19,542 bases of DNA from Rhodospirillales bacterium. GTDB taxonomy: Bacteria; Pseudomonadota; Alphaproteobacteria; Rhodospirillales; Defluviicoccaceae. A program made the translations under genes and the position numbers. Where the stretch lies: NCBI GenBank assembly GCA_016710335.1, contig JADJXQ010000027.1, positions 1 to 19,542 of the forward strand, written 5' to 3'. Shown in pieces: positions 7,330-14,762 of this stretch. The notes under the pieces are model-generated. The model was not told the DNA's origin. It saw only the letters and a list, made by a program, of their open reading frames with translations, and searched no databases. Numbering within the stretch: the first letter of the stretch is position 1; every line of letters starts with the position of its first letter.

Positions 7330-8737
7330 ATCCGGCGGCGCGCGGGTGGATGCCTCTCCATCCCGGCGCCGCTCGCGCGGTCCGTTCCTGGTTCTGCTGA
7401 TTACGGTGCTACTGGCGTCCGTGCCGTTCGGCGCCGTCCTGCAATGGACGTGGTCGCTGGTCGGCGTGATTATTGCGGTGCTGATTCTCGTGTGGAGCGT
7501 CCAGGTGATTCGCGGAAGGCGCCGCGTCGCCGTATCGGCCGCCGCCATCTGGTGGGCGATCCTCCCGTTTTCCGCCGCCATCCTCTGGGCAGCCGTTCAG
7601 TCATGGCCGGAGGTCGCGCCCGCCTGGAGCCACCCGATCTGGCGTCTCGCCGCCGAGGCGCTCGGCCAGCCGCTGCCTGGCGCCGTGGCCGTCAATCCCG
7701 ATGCCGCGATGGTGGGGGTGACCCGCCTCCTCATATACGCCGGCGTGTTCTGGCTAGCGCTGCAGTATGGACGCAGCCGCGACAACGCCAAACTCGCCGT
7801 CCGCGTCACTGCCTACGTCCTTGCCGTATTCGCGTTCTATGGCCTCGCGGCCGTCGTTCTGGGAAGCGGCTCGACCTTCACCTACGATAACCCCAGCGGC
7901 GCCGGCACCGTCACCAGCACGTTCATCAACCGCAATTCATACGCGACGTTCGCCGGGCTCGGCTTGTTGTGCGCGGTTGCGGTGTTCATGATCGAGCTCG
8001 ACCGCAAGAACGAATCAGGGCGCGACGAACGCGAACGGCGCGAGATCCTGGTGGAGTGGCTGCTGGGGCGGGGCGGTGTCCTGTTGCTGGTGATCGCCCT
8101 GATCTTCGGCTCCGTCCTCTTGACCCAGTCCCGCGGCGGGCTGTTGTCGACGGTTGCCGCCGTCGGCACCCTCGTCCTCATGCTTCGTCGCAGGGAATCA
8201 GAGTCCCGGTGGCGGCGCGCCACCGTTCTGGCGCCGGCAGCGGCCGCGACATTGCTGGTGCCGTTCCTGTTCCTGGGCGGAGGAGGGACCTCAGAGCGCC
8301 TCAAGGACATTTCCGCGGAGGACTCTCGCCTCCGCATCTTCGCGACCACCGTCGACGCCATCGCCGACCGGCCGTGGCTGGGGACGGGGCTCGGCACCTA
8401 CGAGCAAGTGATCCGCCTCTACGATCCCGAGGGCGAACTGGTCGGCCTCAAGCGCGCCCACAACAGCTACCTGGAGAACGCGGTCGAACTCGGCATCCCG
8501 GCGGCGGCCTGCCTGGTCACGAGCGTCGCCGCATTGGGCATCCTCTGCTTCGCCGGCTTCCGACGCCGCCGGCGCGACCGCTACATCCCGGCCATCGCCG
8601 TCGCCGCCGTGCTCCAGCTCGGCCTGCACTCGCTGGTGGATTTCAGCCTGCAGATTCCCGGCGTTGCGTTCCTGTTCTTCCTGCTGCTCGGCGTCGGCTG
8701 CGCCCAGTCCTGGAACTACGGCGACGCCCGGCGTTGA
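7223..8737 (+). CDS. O-antigen ligase/polymerase-type protein (Wzy_C family)
   Basis: This protein of about 504 residues has a polar N-terminal tail of about 50 residues and then roughly ten membrane segments. The Wzy_C hallmarks are present: NPSGAGTVTSTFINRNSYATF before the large loop, LLTQSRGGLL after a membrane segment, and RPWLGTGLGTYEQVIRLYDP, then AHNSYLENAVELGIPAA, in the large periplasmic loop. This family joins undecaprenyl-linked sugar units (Wzy polymerase) or transfers glycan to an acceptor (WaaL, PglL); sequence alone does not decide which. With Wzc and WecA-like genes beside it and no visible lipid A core genes, a polymerase for exopolysaccharide is most likely. The start is placed at GTG 7223, which overlaps the preceding TAA; an in-frame upstream start at 7172 would overlap the previous gene by 58 bases. 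The stop lies 10 bases from that of the opposing Wzc-like gene. Confidence 0.86.
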   Translation: MVTNAQATARVDAAPAAPDEAEPPAPEAEPRDTPDPSGGARVDASPSRRRSRGPFLVLLITVLLASVPFGAVLQWTWSLVGVIIAVLILVWSVQVIRGRRRVAVSAAAIWWAILPFSAAILWAAVQSWPEVAPAWSHPIWRLAAEALGQPLPGAVAVNPDAAMVGVTRLLIYAGVFWLALQYGRSRDNAKLAVRVTAYVLAVFAFYGLAAVVLGSGSTFTYDNPSGAGTVTSTFINRNSYATFAGLGLLCAVAVFMIELDRKNESGRDERERREILVEWLLGRGGVLLLVIALIFGSVLLTQSRGGLLSTVAAVGTLVLMLRRRESESRWRRATVLAPAAAATLLVPFLFLGGGGTSERLKDISAEDSRLRIFATTVDAIADRPWLGTGLGTYEQVIRLYDPEGELVGLKRAHNSYLENAVELGIPAAACLVTSVAALGILCFAGFRRRRRDRYIPAIAVAAVLQLGLHSLVDFSLQIPGVAFLFFLLLGVGCAQSWNYGDARR

Positions 8738-8747
8738 GGCCGCTGCG

Positions 8748-11105
8748 CTAGGAGCTGTAGTACTTGGAGTACCTGCCGTAGTAGTAGTAGGCTGAGCTAC
8801 TATACCCGTATTTTGCGTTCTTACGCAGGTCGACCATCGACAGCACCACGCCTGCGACCTTCGCGCGCCCGCCGCGAAGTTGCTTCAGTCCCTGGGCCAC
8901 CATGTCCCGCGGCGTCTCGCCCCAGCGCACCAGGTAGACGGCGCGGTCCACATGTTGCAGGACGACGCTGGCGTCCGACACCGCCATCGCCGGCGGCGTG
9001 TCGACGATCACCGCATCCAGCTCCTGCGACGCCTCGAAGATCAGGTTGCCCATGCGCTCGGAGCCCAGCACGTCCTGCGGGCTCGGCACCTTCACATCGC
9101 CGGCGGTGAGGAACCAGAGGCCCGACGGCTCGTCGGTCTGCACCGCCTCCCGCCAGTGCGCCCCGTCCAGCAGCACCTCCACCAGTCCCGGTCCCTTCGG
9201 CGCGTCGAACGTCTTGTGCAACTGGGAGCGGCGCAGATCGGCGTCGATCAGCAGCACCCGGCTGCCGCCGCGGGCGAGCAGGCGGGCGAGGCCGACGGCG
9301 AACGTGGTCTTGCCTTCGCCGGGCGCCGACGACGTCACCAGAATGCTGCGCGCCCGCGTGTCCACGTTGGAGAGCAGCACGCCCGTGTGGGCCGTGCGGA
9401 GCGACTCGCTGTACGCCGAGTTCGGCCGCTCCAGCACGAAGTCTGCCGCCGTGCTGCGCCCGCCGAACTCCTTGACGTTGGGAATAATCCCGAGCCCGGG
9501 CAGGCCGGTGTCCCTTTCCAGGTCCTCCAGCGCCCTGTAGCCCTTCTGCAGGTTCTCCAGCAGCAGCGCGAGGCCGCAGGCGGCAATGATTGACAACAGC
9601 GCGCTGATGCTCAGCATGCGCGTCTTGTTCGGCCACGACGGCTTTCCGGGCGTGACCGCCTGGGACACGATGCGCGCGTCCGCCTCCTGGATCTCGCTTT
9701 GCAGCCGCGCCTCCTTGGCGCGGGTGAGGAACGTCTCGAACATGGCCTGGTTGGCGTCCGCCTCGCTTTCCAACGCCCGCAGCTCCACCTTGGCCTTGCC
9801 GAGCTCGTTGATCTGGGTCTTGAGCGCCTCGATCTCCTGCTCCAGCCGCACCACCCGTTGCTGATCGACGGCCAGGTTCTTCTTCAGCGTCTCCAGGTAC
9901 GTAGTGGCCTCCTGGAGAAGGAACTTGCGAATTTCCGCAGTCTCCTTGGCGATCGCCGCCAACGTCGGATGATCGAAGGAATAGAGCGCGTCGATCTTGG
10001 CCTTTTCGATCTTGAGCTCGGCCGCGCGCCGGAACAGGACTTCGACGATCGGCGTCGGCATGTTCAAGATCAGCGCTTCGATGTCCTGCGCCTTCAGGAG
10101 AGACCGGAAGAAGTCGATCCTTTCCTCTCCGGCGGCGAACGCCGCGCGCGCCTCGAACACCTGCGCGTTGACGTGGTCGATGCCCTGCTTGAGGATGACC
10201 AGGTCGCTCTCCTCCACCAGCCCGAAGCGCTCGCGGTAGATCTCCGCCTGGTCGCGCGATGTCCGCACGATCTCGCGCAGCTCCTCCACCTGGTCGGTCA
10301 GCCACGCCTCGGCGCGGCGGGTCGCCAGCGTCTTCGCCGCCAGTTGCATGTCGATGTAGGCGTCGGCGAGGGCGTTGGCCGCGCTCGCCGCCAGCCCCGG
10401 ATCGACGTCCGTGAACGACACCTCCAGCACGGTCGACATCCCGGCTCGCGACACCCTGAGCGACGAGTCGAAGCGCCCCACCGCGTCCGCCATGATCATC
10501 GGGTGGTCTTCTTGCGGCATCGCGCCCGTGCTGGCTTCCGGCAGCACATCCTCGACTTCGCCGACGATGTAGGTGTTGACGAGGTCGGCCATGTCCGCCG
10601 GCAGCAGCGCCACCATCGACAGCGCCCATTCTCCGAGGACGCGGCCCCAGGATCGCTCCCGTGCCGCCGCCGCCCGCTCTTCCCAGGCCTGGATGAGGTC
10701 GAGCCGCTCGATGACGATTTCCGCAAGGTCGCGGGATTTGAGGATTTCGATCTCGGTCTGGATCGCCTGGTCGATGGAGCGGGAGGCGCCGTCCGCCGAC
10801 TCGCCGACCATTGCGTCCATCTGGACGAACTTCGTCTGCGGCGGGGCGAACTGCAGCAGCACCTCCGCCGTGTACCGGGGCGTCAACTGGCTGACCACGA
10901 GGAGCGCGGCTGTGATCAGCACCAGCGCGACGGCGATGATGAACACCTTCCGCCGCCACAGGATCTGGGCGATCCTGAGGAGGGAAAAATCGTCTTCCTC
11001 CTCGGTGTAGTCGCGGTACTCCCGCGGCGCCTCCCGCGGCAGCGGAACGTTCGCCGGCAGCGGTCCCGGCGCCGGCGCCGGCAGTCCTCGCATATCGTCC
11101 TTCAT
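8748..11105 (-). CDS. Wzc-like polysaccharide co-polymerase with fused BY-kinase (Wzz/GNVR plus CpsD-type domain)
   Basis: An inner-membrane regulator of polysaccharide chain length and export that autophosphorylates on tyrosines. Counting from GTG 11180 (810 residues), a Wzz domain starts near residue 62 with the first membrane span at about 80-97. A long periplasmic coiled coil (about 290-500) follows, then the second span at about 521-541 after the proline motif PGKPSWPNK. The cytoplasmic kinase has Walker A SSAPGEGKTT (617-626), Walker A' VLLIDADLRR (642-651) and Walker B AVIVDTPP (723-730). The tail has nine tyrosines in the last 20 residues, the usual autophosphorylation cluster. I place the start at ATG 11105 (MKDDMRGL) because the 25 residues before it are low-complexity; GTG 11180 with an AGGGGG upstream is the alternative. 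The gene lies downstream of the WecA-like gene on the same strand and is probably co-transcribed with it. Confidence 0.92.
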   Translation of the reverse strand: MKDDMRGLPAPAPGPLPANVPLPREAPREYRDYTEEEDDFSLLRIAQILWRRKVFIIAVALVLITAALLVVSQLTPRYTAEVLLQFAPPQTKFVQMDAMVGESADGASRSIDQAIQTEIEILKSRDLAEIVIERLDLIQAWEERAAAARERSWGRVLGEWALSMVALLPADMADLVNTYIVGEVEDVLPEASTGAMPQEDHPMIMADAVGRFDSSLRVSRAGMSTVLEVSFTDVDPGLAASAANALADAYIDMQLAAKTLATRRAEAWLTDQVEELREIVRTSRDQAEIYRERFGLVEESDLVILKQGIDHVNAQVFEARAAFAAGEERIDFFRSLLKAQDIEALILNMPTPIVEVLFRRAAELKIEKAKIDALYSFDHPTLAAIAKETAEIRKFLLQEATTYLETLKKNLAVDQQRVVRLEQEIEALKTQINELGKAKVELRALESEADANQAMFETFLTRAKEARLQSEIQEADARIVSQAVTPGKPSWPNKTRMLSISALLSIIAACGLALLLENLQKGYRALEDLERDTGLPGLGIIPNVKEFGGRSTAADFVLERPNSAYSESLRTAHTGVLLSNVDTRARSILVTSSAPGEGKTTFAVGLARLLARGGSRVLLIDADLRRSQLHKTFDAPKGPGLVEVLLDGAHWREAVQTDEPSGLWFLTAGDVKVPSPQDVLGSERMGNLIFEASQELDAVIVDTPPAMAVSDASVVLQHVDRAVYLVRWGETPRDMVAQGLKQLRGGRAKVAGVVLSMVDLRKNAKYGYSSSAYYYYGRYSKYYSS

Positions 11106-11257
11106 GGTCTCGTCTTCCCGCCCGTGTCCGCTGCGCCCGTCATCGCCGCCGGCGGCATGCGCCGCGGACGCTTCCCGCACGCGCCCCCTGCCGGCCCGGT
11201 CATGCCGCCGCCGTTCATCGTCAGCCTGATTGCCTCATCCCAGCACGCCGCGCAGCC

Positions 11258-12859
11258 CTATGATCCCAGGGACAGGAACGCCGCCGGGGCGATCGTCCAC
11301 CGCGCCCGGTCGTCGCGGACGATGGCGAACTCGCTGGCATAAAACAGGATGATCAGGACCAGCGCAACCTTGACGATTGGCTGCCCGCTCAGCACGTCGC
11401 CGGCCAGGTTCGGAACGGCGATGGCGAACATGAGGACCAGGAGATCCTGCGGCGTCACCCGGAACAGATCGCGGCGGCTGACCCTGAGGGCCACCCCGAG
11501 CGCCGCACACAGGGCGGTGAGGTAAAGGGCGACCGCCCAGGCCACGGGCGCCGACACCAGCGACCACCGCACCAACAGGTAGCCGACGAGGACCGCGGCC
11601 CCGTAGGCGGCGACCCGCGTCACCGTCGCCGACGATAGCGGGCGGACCAGGCCGGCGGCGACGATCAGCACGCCGACGCCGGCCACCGCCAACCCGAAAC
11701 CCTGGTCGTAAGGCAGCGGCGCAAAGGCCCCGCAGATCATGAAGCCGACGATCCCGTAGCGAACCGCGGCGACGCTGGTCGGGGCAAGCCACGTTTGACG
11801 CCGCAGCCAGAGGTTCCGGCGCTCTGCCGTCGGCGCGCCGGGCGGCGGCGGCGGGCCCCGTCGTCGCACCCGCCGGAGCCAGACCAGCGGCGCCAGCACG
11901 GCGACGGCGAACGCCGCGAAGGCGCCCACCACCGCCAGGTCGGAGGCGTAGCGCAGCACGAACGCCGCCGCGATCATCGACGCCTGGATCACGTACACGA
12001 CCGCCACCGCCTCGTAGTGAGCGCATCCAACGTCCAGCAGCTTGTGGTGCACGTGGTTGCGGTCGCCGCTGAACGGCGAGCGCCCCTCCGCCAGCCGCAC
12101 CGTCATCACCATCAGCGTGTCCACCACCGGTACGCCGAGGAGCAGCAACGGCAGTGCCGGATTGAGCGCCGGATCGGCGCGCCCGATGACCAGCACGCTC
12201 AACACCGCCACCGTGAAGCCGAGGAACTGGCTGCCGGCGTCGCCCATGAAGACGTTGGCCGGGTGGGTGTTGAAGCGCAAAAAGCCGAAGATCCCGCCGA
12301 TCACCGCGGCCGCGATCAGGGCGTAGCCGAAGCCGTCCCCTTGTGCGGCAAGAACCCCGACGGCGAGCAGGCTCAACGCCGCACAGCCGCCGGCCAGGCC
12401 GTCCAGGCCGTCGAACAGGTTGAAGGCGTTGGTGACGCCGAGGAGGAAGAGGGCCGTGACCGGATAGGTCGCCCACGGCGGCGCCGGGTCCATCCCGAAG
12501 AACGGCAGGACCTCGAAGACGATCCCCGCGGACAGCGCCACCGCGACGGCGATGCCCTGGCCGAAGAACTTGCTCCACGCGTTCATGCCGCGGAAGTCGT
12601 CGATGACGCCGAAGGCGACGACGACGAGGGCGCTCGCGATATAGCCGGCCAGGGCATCGTCCATGGGCGCCCACATGAACACCGGCACCAGCGCCGCGCC
12701 GACGATGGCGAGCCCGCCGCAGCGCGGCACGGCGCTGGCGTGGACCTTGCGTTCGCCCGGCGCGTCCACCAGTTGCAGCCGCCACGCGAGCCGCATCAAC
12801 AGCGGCAGCGCCACGAAGCTCGCGAAGAGCGCAATGATGAAACTGAATATCAAAAGCAT
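11258..12859 (-). CDS. WecA/MraY-type undecaprenyl-phosphate sugar-1-phosphate transferase with C-terminal membrane extension
   Basis: This enzyme would start a glycan by moving an amino-sugar 1-phosphate (GlcNAc-1-P in WecA) from its UDP donor to undecaprenyl phosphate in the inner membrane. Family motifs, in order: PRCGGLAI (45-52), GVIDDFRG with Asp87-Asp88 (84-91), NAFNLFDGLDGLAGG (144-158), the catalytic-loop motif FMGDAGSQFLG (204-214) and DRNHVHHKLL (266-275). The first 300 residues cover the normal family length of about 350. The protein has 533 residues: a proline-rich linker near residues 335-345 leads into about 190 further residues with perhaps six hydrophobic segments that I do not recognise. 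ATG 12859 begins at the first hydrophobic segment, and the upstream ribosome binding site is weak. The donor sugar cannot be told. The next gene, Wzc-like, begins about 80-150 bases downstream. Confidence 0.9.
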   Translation of the reverse strand: MLLIFSFIIALFASFVALPLLMRLAWRLQLVDAPGERKVHASAVPRCGGLAIVGAALVPVFMWAPMDDALAGYIASALVVVAFGVIDDFRGMNAWSKFFGQGIAVAVALSAGIVFEVLPFFGMDPAPPWATYPVTALFLLGVTNAFNLFDGLDGLAGGCAALSLLAVGVLAAQGDGFGYALIAAAVIGGIFGFLRFNTHPANVFMGDAGSQFLGFTVAVLSVLVIGRADPALNPALPLLLLGVPVVDTLMVMTVRLAEGRSPFSGDRNHVHHKLLDVGCAHYEAVAVVYVIQASMIAAAFVLRYASDLAVVGAFAAFAVAVLAPLVWLRRVRRRGPPPPPGAPTAERRNLWLRRQTWLAPTSVAAVRYGIVGFMICGAFAPLPYDQGFGLAVAGVGVLIVAAGLVRPLSSATVTRVAAYGAAVLVGYLLVRWSLVSAPVAWAVALYLTALCAALGVALRVSRRDLFRVTPQDLLVLMFAIAVPNLAGDVLSGQPIVKVALVLIILFYASEFAIVRDDRARWTIAPAAFLSLGS

Positions 12860-13580
12860 TATCGCTCAGCCGGCCCAGTGGCCCCCTGCAGGCGTCGCGA
12901 AGCCACTCCCGTACGCTGGCCTGCCGCGGCGTCGACCCTTTCTGCTGGCGATGGCTGAACGCCCTCCCTGCGCACGCAAGAACAAGGTCGTAGCACTTCG
13001 CGCCGCGGAATAATAGACCGAAGTGGGAATCCGCTCGCCGGGAAGAGAAACCCGTCCCTGTGTCCGTTTGAGGGTACGGAGCCGTTTGATCCAGTATACA
13101 GGCCCAGCTAGTCTAGTTCACCGACCCACTCGTGTGCCTCATCCCGAATGGAACATGCAATCGAATCAATAGGTTACGAATATCAGCGGTGAATTCTTTG
13201 GATCCACCGCTGCACTGGCGGGCGCTGCCGGCGGCGTTCGCCGCGCTTGGCGGCGCGGCACCGCCGCCGGCCCAGTGTCCCGCTGAGTTTCGGTCAGTTG
13301 CGATCCTTTCGCATTAGTGGCATGACGTCGGCATTGTGCAAGCAGGGCGTTACGGCCGGCGCGGGCGGGGCAGCAGGCGTCGCCGCGACCGTGGTGCGCG
13401 CCGAGAAGGCTGTTGCTTTATCTTCGCCGGTGCGGTACAAACTGGCCCACTGATGAGAAGGCTTGTTGGCGGTTCCGTCTGGAACGGCGCCGACTGAGCC
13501 GCAACTACCTGCCGACTTGGCGCAAAAGGAGCCGGCGGCCAACACAAAGAACAAGGATGGGCTAGAGGACGGGGGCGATC
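12860..13580. other. Gene-poor region between divergent genes
   Basis: About 720 bases between the start of the WecA-like gene (minus strand) and the start of the next plus-strand gene. The several short open frames here have no recognisable protein features. The stretch around 13015-13200 is less GC-rich than its surroundings and is the best place for promoters of the two divergent units. I see no clean -35/-10 pair; TATACA at 13095-13100 lacks a good -35 at the right distance. An 8-bp inverted repeat is listed separately. Confidence 0.5.
13184..13212. repeat. Inverted repeat in the intergenic region (operator or hairpin)
   Basis: CAGCGGTG at 13184-13191 and its exact reverse complement CACCGCTG at 13205-13212 are separated by 13 AT-richer bases. 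The centre-to-centre distance is 21 bases, about two helical turns, which would suit a dimeric repressor or activator. It could equally be an RNA hairpin. No T-run follows. Confidence 0.4.
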
Positions 13581-14375
13581 ATGAGTGTCTATCTTTCTGT
13601 CTGCGCCGTCGCGGTGCTGGCGTGCGTCTATCCGCTTATGCCTGCAAATGGGGCATCAGTTCCTGCCAATGCACAACTAGTTGGTGAGCGCGGCGAGCGG
13701 GCGGCGCCGGTCGCGGTTGCGGCTCAGGCGGCCGCGACGCCGGCCGGGGCTGTCCGCGTGCGCCGGGTTCCGTCGGAGCCGCGCGCCGGAACGCAGGCGG
13801 GTCCCGTGTGTGTCGGCGCGGCAACCGCCGACCTGGCCCTTGTGGCGGCGCCGACTGCGCCGGGAAGCCTCCGCCTCGCGTGCGGTGACGAGACGCTCCG
13901 CCTCGCGAGCGGCAACGACACGTTGACGGTCGGCACGCTGATCGCGGATCCGGCGAGCGCCGCCGCCGCGGTCGCTTCGGACCCGGCGTCGACGCCGCTG
14001 CCCTTGGAGCTGCCGGCGGAATGGCTGCTGGGCGCGGTCCTCCTCGGCCTTGTCACCATCTCCCGCCGCAGCGTCGATCAGGCGCCACGGCCGGCGGACG
14101 CGGCCGTCCCGGTCGCTGCAGCCCTGCAGCGGCTGCTCCGCTTCGCCGGAAGCTGGTTCGCCGCCCTCGCCGCCGCGGTTGCGCCGGGCGCCCGATCCGC
14201 GGCCGCAGCAACCCGCGGCGCGGGTCCCGTGGCCCAGCCCGACGCCGAAAGCGACCTGCTGCCGGCCTGCCCCGCCCTCGCCGCCACCGCCATTCCGTCA
14301 GGAGCGCCGCTCAACCCGTCAGAATGGACGGCGACGCCGGCGCGGCGATCCGGTGTTGTTCCCTGCGTCGCGTGA
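13581..14375 (+). CDS. Unrecognised exported/membrane protein with an internal sorting-signal-like segment
   Basis: A 264-residue Ala-rich protein. Residues 1-32 look like a signal peptide or anchor (MSVYLSVCAVAVLACV, with possible cleavage around GAS or ANA). Residues 97-118 contain a small internal near-repeat (SLRLACGDETL, then RLASGNDTL). Residues 139-164 hold a proline-rich lead, LPAEW, about 16 hydrophobic residues and SRRS, which resembles the PEP-CTERM/LPxxW-type anchor layout. About 100 low-complexity residues follow, so it is not a true C-terminal sorting signal. The start is supported by AGAGGACGGGGG upstream. It could be a structural or regulatory envelope protein tied to the polysaccharide locus. 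I do not recognise the family, and the high GC means a spurious frame is not fully excluded. Confidence 0.5.
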   Translation: MSVYLSVCAVAVLACVYPLMPANGASVPANAQLVGERGERAAPVAVAAQAAATPAGAVRVRRVPSEPRAGTQAGPVCVGAATADLALVAAPTAPGSLRLACGDETLRLASGNDTLTVGTLIADPASAAAAVASDPASTPLPLELPAEWLLGAVLLGLVTISRRSVDQAPRPADAAVPVAAALQRLLRFAGSWFAALAAAVAPGARSAAAATRGAGPVAQPDAESDLLPACPALAATAIPSGAPLNPSEWTATPARRSGVVPCVA

Positions 14376-14512
14376 AGAGGGACGGACCGCCGGCGACGTG
14401 ACCCGATCCGTGTAGAACGCACGGTCCCCTGAGCGCCGAGGCCCTGCCGCGGCGCGAGAGACACGTACGACGACCCGCCAACGATTCCGGCGGCAAATAA
14501 AGTGCGAGCGCC

Positions 14513-14547
14513 CGCACTCCGGTGAACCCCGTTTCACCCGGAGTGCG
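14513..14547. terminator. Strong intergenic hairpin
   Basis: CGCACTCCGG at 14513-14522 pairs perfectly with CCGGAGTGCG at 14538-14547. A single extra C is then bulged, and TGAA (14523-14526) pairs with TTCA (14533-14536). The loop is about six bases. It lies about 140 bases after the preceding stop and 70-100 bases before the next start. It has no T-run on the plus strand, so it may be a factor-dependent terminator, an mRNA-stability element or a bidirectional barrier. Confidence 0.5.
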
Positions 14548-14615
14548 GTAGCGTGGGGCAGGCACGGCAGCCGATGCGCCCGCGCCGAACCTCGGCCGAT
14601 CATCCGAAAGACCCC

Positions 14616-14722
14616 ATGAACCTCGATCAATCACTCCCGACCGATCCCGCGCCCGCGCGGACGCCAAGGCAGGGCTCGTCGCCGGCGGGTGCCGGCTTCC
14701 TCGGCTCGCACCTCCGCAAACT
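14616..14722 (+). pseudogene. N-terminal scrap of an SDR-type nucleotide-sugar epimerase/decarboxylase
   Basis: From ATG 14616 a frame leads into AGAGFLGSHL, the Rossmann NAD-binding start of extended SDR enzymes such as UDP-glucuronate decarboxylase or UDP-glucose epimerase. Removing one G from the GGG at about 14686 gives the text-book form LVAGGAGFLGSHL, preceded by RADAKAG in the same frame. Similarity ends after about 14722, and asnB starts 41 bases later, so nearly the entire enzyme is absent. The sequence is short but the motif is distinctive. A nucleotide-sugar enzyme fits the polysaccharide context. Confidence 0.45.
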
Positions 14723-14762
14723 TCCCGTTGTCGTATACAGCGAACTGGCTCTGTCTGAGGCG

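Noticed and set aside
8821..10959. Second long minus-strand frame inside the Wzc-like gene (712 codons)
   Set aside because: It is a frame-shifted shadow of the Wzc-like gene in high-GC DNA, Arg/Gly-rich and without domains.
9699..11342. Long plus-strand frame opposite the Wzc-like gene
   Set aside because: Antisense shadow; the Walker motifs and tyrosine tail identify the minus-strand gene as real.
11795..12958. Plus-strand His/Arg-rich frame opposite the WecA-like gene
   Set aside because: Antisense of an enzyme with all MraY-family motifs; its composition is typical of a shadow frame.
13132..13554. Several 60-86 codon frames in the intergenic region
   Set aside because: No consistent ribosome binding site, overlapping frames on both strands, and no protein-like features.
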